Shown in pieces: positions 56,829-64,000 of a DNA stretch of 64,000 nucleotides. Every line of letters starts with the position of its first letter. Within the stretch, counting starts at the first letter, position 1. This DNA comes from Paraglaciecola algarum. Its GTDB lineage: Bacteria; Pseudomonadota; Gammaproteobacteria; Enterobacterales; Alteromonadaceae. Location of the stretch: positions 186,001 through 250,000 of the forward strand of contig NZ_JAKGAS010000008.1 in the NCBI RefSeq assembly GCF_021532655.1, in the 5' to 3' direction. The position numbers were made by a program, and so were the translations under genes. Under the pieces are notes generated by a model. The model did no database searches and was not told the DNA's origin. It saw nothing but the letters and a program-made list of their open reading frames with translations.

Positions 56829-57764
56829 TTAAGCGTTGACGAAGTCTTGGCCTAATTTAATGTCACCACGTAGACCTTCTAACATAGCGTTTTTAGCATC
56901 TTCTTCGAAAGCACTTAACTCGCCATAAGAAAGAATCTCTTCTACGCCATTTTTACCTAAACGTACAGGGTGAGAGAAAAACTCAGCGTCGTCGCTGTTA
57001 GTTTCAACGTAAGTGTATTCCACAACGTTTTCACCGCGCATAGCATCTACTAAAGATAAGCAGAATCTAGCCGCTGCTTGCCCCATAGATAAAGTAGCTG
57101 ATCCGCCACCCGCTTTAGCTTCAACAACTTCAGTACCTGCATTTTGAATACGAGTAGTAAGACTTGCTACTTCTTCGTCGGTAAAGTCAACACCTTCAAC
57201 TTGAGAAAGTAGAGGAAGAATAGTCGTTCCAGAGTGGCCACCAATTACTGGCACGTGTACGTTTTCTGGGTTAAGACCTTTCAGGTTACCCACAAAAGTT
57301 TCTGCACGGATAACATCAAGAGTCGTTACACCGAATAATTTGTTTTTGTTGTAAACACCTTTAGCTTTTAACGCTTCAGCAGCAATCGCCACAGTGGTGT
57401 TAACTGGGTTAGTAATAATACAAGTACATGCTTCTGGGCAGTTGTCAGCGATTGCATCAACTAGATTTTTAACAATACCTGCATTGATATTAAATAAATC
57501 TGAACGATCCATACCTGGTTTACGAGGAACACCAGCTGGGATCAAAACAATGTCGCAACCTGTTAATGCGTCAGCTAAGTCATCTTTGCCGAAACCTTGC
57601 ACTTTAACATCGGTAGGGATATGGCTTAAATCAACGGCTACGCCAGGAACGACTGGAGCTACGTCATATAAAGACAGCTCACAACCTGCTGGAAGTTGAG
57701 TTTTTAACAATAGTGATAACGCTTGGCCGATACCACCGGCGGCACCTAGTACTGCTACTTTCAT
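56829..57764 (-). CDS. mdh: Malate dehydrogenase (NAD)
   Basis: 311 residues, the size of E. coli Mdh. NAD-binding motif [18 protein letters not shown], substrate loop [16 protein letters not shown] with the two Arg, [14 protein letters not shown], and the catalytic [16 protein letters not shown] with the active His. It oxidises malate to oxaloacetate in the TCA cycle. It is divergent from argR, the arrangement usual in gammaproteobacteria. Confidence 0.98.
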   Translation of the reverse strand: MKVAVLGAAGGIGQALSLLLKTQLPAGCELSLYDVAPVVPGVAVDLSHIPTDVKVQGFGKDDLADALTGCDIVLIPAGVPRKPGMDRSDLFNINAGIVKNLVDAIADNCPEACTCIITNPVNTTVAIAAEALKAKGVYNKNKLFGVTTLDVIRAETFVGNLKGLNPENVHVPVIGGHSGTTILPLLSQVEGVDFTDEEVASLTTRIQNAGTEVVEAKAGGGSATLSMGQAAARFCLSLVDAMRGENVVEYTYVETNSDDAEFFSHPVRLGKNGVEEILSYGELSAFEEDAKNAMLEGLRGDIKLGQDFVNA

Positions 57765-58062
57765 AATTATCTCCTGTGAATGCTATGTGTAGGGCGTAAT
57801 TTAAGTTTCTATACCCTTATTCTTTTTGTGTGTTCAGACCCAAAAACGTTTTACGCCTATGAGAATGCGCGGCATTATACTAGAGCGAGCTGACCTTTTC
57901 TGTATAATTTTCGTTCTATCTAAGCGCTTTTTAATCAAAATAGTAGATTTAATGGCTTACTACGGCAAGTCAACACCCTGTTATTTGCGCAGTCAAGATG
58001 TTGTCAAATTGCTTAAACTCAAACAATGGGGCAGAATAGCGCCTCATCAATACGAGGGATAT

Positions 58063-58593
<531 letters not shown>

Positions 58594-58626
58594 AAAATTA
58601 AGCCTGAGTAGCCCTAGCTAAGCCAA

Positions 58627-58706
58627 CTATTTTCTATTTTCTATTTTCTATTTTCTATTTTCTATTTTCTATTTTCTATTTTCTATTTTCTATTTTCTAT
58701 TTTCTA
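58627..58706. repeat. Heptamer tandem repeat (CTATTTT), about 11 copies
   Basis: 80 bp of perfect CTATTTT units, 33 bp after the GTGGCTA array. On the minus strand it encodes the last codons (ENRK) and the TAG stop of the convergent endonuclease-fold gene, then its 3' untranslated region. Confidence 0.95.
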
Positions 58707-59868
58707 AAATAATATCTAACCACACCAATCTGTGATCAGAGGAACTGTTTCGGTCTTTAATTAAACGATATAAAGGTTGGTCTTTAGTTGGCCAAAACAC
58801 TTCTGCATGTTTAATGGTTAATCCTGATTTTGACGGTAGAACGTAATCTGCTCTCATTCTCCAAGCTGCAGTATGTGTGGCGCCTAAAACATTATCAGGT
58901 GTATGTTGATTACCACCAACACTTTTAGGGATAATGTCCCCATGAATTTTAGTGTGAGTTAACAAGTCTACTATGGCTTGTTTGTGCGAGTCGCCCTCAG
59001 TCATCGAGGAGTTTAAATCCCCCATCACAACAAAACGTTTGCGCGATAATCCACCAGCATGACCTTGGTCGTCATAAATATAACCTGCTTGCTTGCCAGC
59101 GCTAATATAGTCCACCCAAAAACGTATTTCATCATGGTTACGTTTGCCATTACGATCTTCTGGCCCGTCAAACACAGGCGGAGTTGGGTGACTTGCTAGA
59201 ATGTGTACTGTTTTACCATGTACAGTAACTGGAATATCCCAATGAGACTTAGAGGATAAACGTAAATCTTGCTGAGCCAATTGCGAATACCAAGCTTGGC
59301 CGTTTTCATCAACAATACTAGTCAATTGGTTGTTAGGCATATCTTTCCATTTAAACCTCTGGAAAGTGCGTATAGCTGATTTGTCGATAGGATAACGACT
59401 CAACAAGACCATGCCATAATGGCCTGGATAGAAACCAAAACCAAAGGCATCACCTTTAACACCCGACGCAACTCCATCTTTGTCTAAATCATGGCCACTA
59501 TCGACCCCAGTATTGACAGGTGCCGTGTAATAATATGGGTAATCGATTGGCTGGTTACCATTTTGCGACTTGTCTAAATAGTTTTGTTTAAACGCCAGTA
59601 CACCTTTTGCATCGTTATTTGTGTAATCAAACTCATTTAACAAAATAATGTCTGGGCGCACATGCTGAATGATCTCAGCAATATTTTTGATTTGAGGGTG
59701 TTCACCGGTAGCCAACCTTTCAAACAATTCATTGCCGATAATACTTTGCCCTTTTTCAACATAGTTTGTGGCATCCATACTGACATTAAACGTCGCCACA
59801 CGGACTTGTTCTGCTTGAACCAGTTGAGACATAGTGATTACCCACAATAATAAAAATCTAAATATCAT
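58690..59868 (-). CDS. Exported endonuclease/exonuclease/phosphatase-family protein
   Basis: About 392 residues. Signal peptide MIFRFLLLWVITMSQLVQA-E. The EEP fold is clear: VRVATFNVSMD, PDIILLNEFDY (metal Glu), GHYGMVLLSRYPI, VHILASHPTPPVFDG, VMGDLNSSMTEG (Asp/Asn pair) and the final SSDHRLVWLDI with catalytic Asp-His. Exported EEP proteins include nucleases and phosphodiesterases, and this one probably salvages phosphate or nucleotides outside the cytoplasm. The ATG at 59868 gives the clean signal peptide; a TTG at 59895 is in frame. The 3' end lies in a heptamer repeat. Confidence 0.85.
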   Translation of the reverse strand: MIFRFLLLWVITMSQLVQAEQVRVATFNVSMDATNYVEKGQSIIGNELFERLATGEHPQIKNIAEIIQHVRPDIILLNEFDYTNNDAKGVLAFKQNYLDKSQNGNQPIDYPYYYTAPVNTGVDSGHDLDKDGVASGVKGDAFGFGFYPGHYGMVLLSRYPIDKSAIRTFQRFKWKDMPNNQLTSIVDENGQAWYSQLAQQDLRLSSKSHWDIPVTVHGKTVHILASHPTPPVFDGPEDRNGKRNHDEIRFWVDYISAGKQAGYIYDDQGHAGGLSRKRFVVMGDLNSSMTEGDSHKQAIVDLLTHTKIHGDIIPKSVGGNQHTPDNVLGATHTAAWRMRADYVLPSKSGLTIKHAEVFWPTKDQPLYRLIKDRNSSSDHRLVWLDIILENRK

Positions 59869-59893
59869 TCTAAAACCCGTTATTAACAAAAAC

Positions 59894-59920
59894 AAAAAAG
59901 CCGATCATAAGACCGGCTTT
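59894..59920 (-). terminator. Rho-independent terminator of the Oar-like receptor gene
   Basis: On the minus strand AAAGCCG / CGGCTTT stem with a 10-nt loop and T-run. It separates the receptor gene from the endonuclease-fold gene 80 bp downstream. Confidence 0.85.
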
Positions 59921-59948
59921 TGATTTTATAATCTAAACAAAATAACGT

Positions 59949-62900
59949 TTAGAATCTGTATTTAACGCCTAACCTAACTTGCCATAGTGACTGAGTTTGG
60001 AACGGAGATTGACTAGCTGCACTAGTATCAATTTCGTTATAGGTGTAGGTACCATCATCTTCAATATCCGCATCAATTACAGCAGCTGAATTGAATGGAC
60101 CTTGATTGGTTACACCCCAATCATCATTTAGTAAATTACCTAAGTTCTTAACCACTAAGAACACATTACCACTGTGACCTTTAATAAAACCAGGAATTTC
60201 TTGGTCAATTCTAAAGTCAACCCGAGTACTCCAGTCTGACTCTAGTGAATTACGGCTAAGAATTGACCCTCTTTCACCTTCTAAACCAAAGTCTGCTACG
60301 AACTGGTCAAAGTCAGCCTGGACAGCATCAGATGCAAATTTAACAGCCGAACCATACTCTTCTACAGTTGGAATATAAACTAACTGTCTAAATGCATTAG
60401 TATCTTCGTTAATTCTCAAGTTTTGGTATGTTAATGAGTAGGGGCGACCTTTCTTGCGACTCCCAAATAAAGAGAATGTTGTGTCATAACCGCTCATAAA
60501 TTCTGCTGAATAACGTAAGTTAAAAGTAAAGTTATGAGGAACTTCGTAGTTTGAAGTTGCAATACCAGGATTTAATGGATCAGATACAGATACATTACTG
60601 TAGTTAGAAAATGATACCGCGCTTGTCATTGGATTATATTCGGTAGATTCGTTAAAAGCATAACCTACAAATACATCTAGCCCATTATCATATTCTTTGT
60701 TCATCGCAAAAGAGATAGTAGTTGAATCACCATCTTCTGGGGCGTTAGTTAAGATAAAATCGTTCTTCAAGAAATTTCGACGAGTAGTATTTCCATCGCC
60801 GTCAGTAACAGTTAATTTTTCATATACTGGACGACCATCTACCAGAGTCCCATCTTGTTCTATAGAACCATCAATGATGGTGGCTGAATCCTGTTTCTTT
60901 GTATAAAGGAAATCAGCTTGGAAAATATAGTCATCATCAGTTGCGTAAGTTAAGCCTAAGTTATATTTCCATTCTGTAGGCAGCTTAAAGTCATCAGCAA
61001 TTGCATTTGTACTTGGTTCTGCACCAAATGCAGGGTTATTATCAGCAACTTCTTGCACTTGCTCATTTAGTGGATTGTATATGGCTCGGCCATCACCAGA
61101 AATAAGACCTGGAAGCGGCGTTCCATCTGCAGCCAAGATTTGCACATCACGGCGAAGTGTATCGATGTTAGTTATACCATCATTTGAAAACGAATTAGAC
61201 AACCAAACATTTGGATTACCACCTTGGTACAAGCCAACTCCACCACGTAATTCAAAAGAATCACTCATTGCATAGTTGAACCCAACGCGCGGCTGTAAAA
61301 CTCCCTCTCCATCAAAGGTGTTTTGGTTAGAGTAGCCATATCTATCTTCAAATTCTTGATTGTAGTTAGGCTTGTCACTGCTTGTAATCCAATCATAACG
61401 TAAACCAAATTGTAATGTTAAATCATCCAATGACCATTCATCTTGAACATACAAAGCGTGGGTTGCGTATGAAAAAGAAGCGGCAGCATCATCTGGGTTA
61501 TTTGTACCGGCAGAGTTATTGTAATAAATATCATCTACAATACCTGATTCGAAATCATCTAAGCCAGAAGTTCCGTCACTACTGTTTCTGGTTCTATCTC
61601 CACCAAAACGATATTCACCTATGGTATGTTGCATGAATAGGTTGAAAACACTAAGACTTTCGTATTCATAACCACCAGTAATGGTATGGTCGTCTAAATA
61701 ATAAGTACCAGCTACTTTTAAAGTAGTGCTATCCCAATCTAAATCATTAGACTGACGAGAGTCGTCTGGACCAAGATAAATAGTTCCGAAACCGTCTAAC
61801 GAACCAATTTGTACTTCAGCAAAACCGCTAGCTTCATCAACAGACTGCTGTAAGTTATCTAGTTTAGTGTGGCCGATTCTTACTTCTGTCGAGAAATCAT
61901 CTGTCCAGTCTGAATACAAAGAAGCAACAACTGCATCTAACGTAGCGCCTTTCTTATAGAAATGATTAGACAATGTTACGCGCGAACTAGACTCATCTGA
62001 TTGATCAATTAAAAATCCATCGTTGTAATTATATACTAAAGCAGCACGATGCGAATCATTGATATTCCAATCAAGTTTCACCAATAACTTTTCGTCTTCA
62101 ACTGGGGCTGAAGTAGGCAAGCCTCCGGCATCATATCCGTATACATCATTTGCTATTTGGATTGCACGGTTAACTTCGTCCATGCTTACAGCGCCATTAT
62201 TTAGAGCCTCATAGGTGAAGATTTGAGCTCCTTCCAATTTTTCGTAAGCTGCAAAAACAAATAACTTATCTTTAATTAATGGAGCACCAATATTAAAGCC
62301 ATAACGCTTAACGTCGAAGTCACCAAGATCAACTTTTTCGCCGGCAATTTCATCACCTTGCAGAGCATCACTAGTATAATCAAAGAAGACACCACCATGA
62401 ACTTCATTTGTACCAGACTTAGTTACTGCATTGATATTACAACCAGTGAAACCACCGTATTGAACATCAAAAGGGGCTATTTCAACGGCAACTTGATCAA
62501 TAGCGTCAAAAGAAAATGGCATTCTTATAGTTGGGTAGCCATTAAAATTAAGACCAAAACTGTCGTTCATTCGAACACCGTCAACGGTTAATGAACTGAA
62601 TCTTGGGTTATTACCACCGCAGATGATCGCTTCATCACCATTTGCTTCTGCAATACTTATACGCGGGTCGATTCTGACTAAATCTTTAATATCACGATCA
62701 GCTGTTGCCGCTTGTTGTAAATCAGTAATATCAAACGTTGAACCCGGACTAGTTGTTCCGAATTCAACCGACCCCATTGCAGAACCTACGACAGAGATTC
62801 TTTCAACGTCGTCATTTGAGAGGGTAAGATTTAACGAAGGAACTTCTCCCAACTGTAAAAACACATCATCTACAACTTTATCTGCAAATTGATTTGAATC

Positions 62901-63158
62901 GAAAGAAATAGAGTAAGGCCCCCCTACACGAAGCCCTTTGGCTGAAAATTGCCCCGCTCCATTTACAGTTGTTGTCTTAGTCGAACCAGAAGGAACGTGA
63001 GTAATTGTAACCTTAGTTCCTGCGGCTGGATTACCTTGTGGACCTGTTATAGTACCGGTAATACTTGAAGATGTTTCTTGCGCCATTGCAGCAGACGACA
63101 GTCCTACTGACAGAGCGACAGCCATCGCTATGCGATTCAGCTTATTATTTTTTAACAT
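59949..63158 (-). CDS. Oar-like TonB-dependent receptor with N-terminal carboxypeptidase-regulatory-like domain
   Basis: 1069 residues. Signal peptide MLKNNKLNRIAMAVALSVGL to AMAQ. An Ig-like CarboxypepD_reg domain follows (about 30-110, SITGTITGPQGNPAAGTKVTI), then a plug (FDITDLQQAATADRDIKDLV, SSLTVDGVRMNDSFG, EIAPFDVQYGGFTGCNINAVTKSGTNE) and a large barrel ending in VRLGVKYRF with the terminal Phe needed for outer-membrane assembly. Such Oar-like receptors are common in Alteromonadales and import large ligands such as peptides. The ATG at 63158 has TAGGAAT upstream; the frame extends to 63218 but that part is not signal-like. Confidence 0.92.
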   Translation of the reverse strand: MLKNNKLNRIAMAVALSVGLSSAAMAQETSSSITGTITGPQGNPAAGTKVTITHVPSGSTKTTTVNGAGQFSAKGLRVGGPYSISFDSNQFADKVVDDVFLQLGEVPSLNLTLSNDDVERISVVGSAMGSVEFGTTSPGSTFDITDLQQAATADRDIKDLVRIDPRISIAEANGDEAIICGGNNPRFSSLTVDGVRMNDSFGLNFNGYPTIRMPFSFDAIDQVAVEIAPFDVQYGGFTGCNINAVTKSGTNEVHGGVFFDYTSDALQGDEIAGEKVDLGDFDVKRYGFNIGAPLIKDKLFVFAAYEKLEGAQIFTYEALNNGAVSMDEVNRAIQIANDVYGYDAGGLPTSAPVEDEKLLVKLDWNINDSHRAALVYNYNDGFLIDQSDESSSRVTLSNHFYKKGATLDAVVASLYSDWTDDFSTEVRIGHTKLDNLQQSVDEASGFAEVQIGSLDGFGTIYLGPDDSRQSNDLDWDSTTLKVAGTYYLDDHTITGGYEYESLSVFNLFMQHTIGEYRFGGDRTRNSSDGTSGLDDFESGIVDDIYYNNSAGTNNPDDAAASFSYATHALYVQDEWSLDDLTLQFGLRYDWITSSDKPNYNQEFEDRYGYSNQNTFDGEGVLQPRVGFNYAMSDSFELRGGVGLYQGGNPNVWLSNSFSNDGITNIDTLRRDVQILAADGTPLPGLISGDGRAIYNPLNEQVQEVADNNPAFGAEPSTNAIADDFKLPTEWKYNLGLTYATDDDYIFQADFLYTKKQDSATIIDGSIEQDGTLVDGRPVYEKLTVTDGDGNTTRRNFLKNDFILTNAPEDGDSTTISFAMNKEYDNGLDVFVGYAFNESTEYNPMTSAVSFSNYSNVSVSDPLNPGIATSNYEVPHNFTFNLRYSAEFMSGYDTTFSLFGSRKKGRPYSLTYQNLRINEDTNAFRQLVYIPTVEEYGSAVKFASDAVQADFDQFVADFGLEGERGSILSRNSLESDWSTRVDFRIDQEIPGFIKGHSGNVFLVVKNLGNLLNDDWGVTNQGPFNSAAVIDADIEDDGTYTYNEIDTSAASQSPFQTQSLWQVRLGVKYRF

Positions 63159-63500
63159 ATATTCATTCCTATTTTTAGTGTGTTCTTTAACATTCCATGA
63201 GCATATATACCTACCCAACGGAGGACATGAGCGACGGTCGTTATAATACGACTTCTAAATTTAAAACGGCCTGAGTGTAACAGATAGATTATGACACTTT
63301 TATTACAGTCACAAGAGTGTTTGACAAATTTCATCAAACTGTCGCATTTCTCCGTTGTTAACCCGCAAGATAGCAACATTTATTAACAATCTAGTTACAA
63401 AGCTGACCAAATAGTCTGGCATAAAACTATATGCAGCACTGACATTTATGTCGTACACTGGTATCTTCTTATTCATTATTTAGTTATCAATCGGAATGGT
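63159..63500. promoter_or_regulatory. Divergent promoter region between receptor and uridine kinase genes
   Basis: 342 bp with no gene. Contains an inverted repeat TTTGA...TCAAA (63320-63340 region) and AT-rich stretches suited to promoters in both directions. Nothing else recognised. Confidence 0.4.
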
Positions 63501-64000
63501 ATGTCTACTCCACTCATAATTGCCATATCGGGAGCATCAGGTTCTGGTAAATCACTTTTTACCGAAAACTTACTAAAAGAGTTTTCAGAAGAAGGCAAAA
63601 CTGTACAGATCCTCCGCGAAGATCATTATTATCGTGCGCAAGATCACATGCCTTTGCCTGAGCGTGAAAAAACTAATTACGACCACCCAAAAGCATTCGA
63701 ACACACTTTACTAGTGGAACACTTACAAGCCTTAAAAAACTGGCAATCAATTGAGTACCCTCATTATTGCTACAAGACCCATACTCGTTTAGCGCAAACT
63801 GAAACACTAATTTCAGCGCCAGTGATAATTATTGAAGGCATAATGTTGCTCGCCAATGAAGCCTTACAACATATGTTTGATATCAAAATATTTGTCGATA
63901 CACCGCTAGACATATGTTTGTTACGCAGAATGAAACGCGACATTGCCGAAAGAGGCCGTACTTTAGAGTCAGTGGCAAATCAATATGAATCAACAGTTAA
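63501..64000 (+). CDS. udk: Uridine kinase, C-terminus beyond window edge
   Basis: Partial gene, 166 codons seen. P-loop IAISGASGSGKSLF, substrate segment EDHYYRAQD, NYDHPKAFEH, IEGIMLL and the lid/specificity segment RRMKRDIAERGRTLESV, all typical of bacterial uridine/cytidine kinase. It phosphorylates uridine and cytidine in pyrimidine salvage. The ATG at 63501 is preceded by CGGAATGG, an acceptable ribosome binding site. Confidence 0.9.
   Translation, partial: MSTPLIIAISGASGSGKSLFTENLLKEFSEEGKTVQILREDHYYRAQDHMPLPEREKTNYDHPKAFEHTLLVEHLQALKNWQSIEYPHYCYKTHTRLAQTETLISAPVIIIEGIMLLANEALQHMFDIKIFVDTPLDICLLRRMKRDIAERGRTLESVANQYESTV

Noticed and set aside
57826..58062. N-terminal extension of ArgR
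   Set aside because: The frame is open, but the family starts at the ATG at 58063, which has a ribosome binding site. The upstream 79 codons overlap the divergent mdh promoter and show no domain.

Overview
The window is chromosomal DNA of a marine gammaproteobacterium, most likely an Alteromonadaceae of the Paraglaciecola/Glaciecola type. The reasons are AT-rich coding, a divergent argR/mdh pair, typical gltBD, arcB and galKT genes, TonB-dependent receptors of the Oar type, and a set of genes for red-algal sulfated galactans (GH16, GH86, sulfatases). The genus is an inference; the class is well supported.

Layout. 1-2430: a PHP-domain protein (cut by the window edge) and a membrane-anchored class-III aminotransferase. 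2778-8607: a secreted GH16 galactanase and an operon of two exported sulfatases, with two small genes between. 8858-15625: L-2-hydroxyglutarate oxidase, a degenerate HD-GYP protein, MgtE, a DMT exporter, an exported SASA esterase and a lipoprotein. 15678-15964: two near-identical short transcription units with terminators, probably paralogous sRNAs. 15993-18211: galT-galK. 18337-27185: arcB and gltBD. 27262-27375: a 114-bp MITE-like inverted repeat. 27600-41600: an accessory region with a malectin-type lipoprotein, a GH86 agarase/porphyranase ending in a dockerin, a cohesin-like PEP-CTERM protein directly downstream, transposase remnants on both sides, an AraC regulator, a TonB receptor with a lipoprotein solute-binding partner, and three copies (two broken) of a small HExGH metallopeptidase-like gene. 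41649-44132: housekeeping and small hypotheticals. 44319-56283: a hybrid one-protein two-component regulator followed by a planctomycete-type cytochrome/DUF1549-DUF1553/DUF1501/DUF2231/NHL operon. 56370-64000: STAS-like protein, mdh, argR, an exported endonuclease/phosphatase-fold protein, an Oar-like TonB receptor and the start of uridine kinase.

How it fits together. GH16 and GH86 would cut agar/porphyran-type galactans outside the cell, the sulfatases and esterase would remove substituents, receptors would import oligosaccharides, and galT-galK would feed released galactose into the Leloir pathway. The HTCS regulator, the AraC protein and four exactly 22-bp-spaced GTTAAC sites upstream of GH86 suggest substrate-dependent control.

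The strongest candidate for an undescribed system is the GH86-dockerin gene followed 22 bp later by a cohesin-like domain on a PEP-CTERM surface anchor. It looks like a minimal one-enzyme, one-anchor analogue of a cellulosome in a gammaproteobacterium. The second candidate is the HTCS-linked planctomycete-type cytochrome module. All functional statements come from reading motifs and domains; no search was run.
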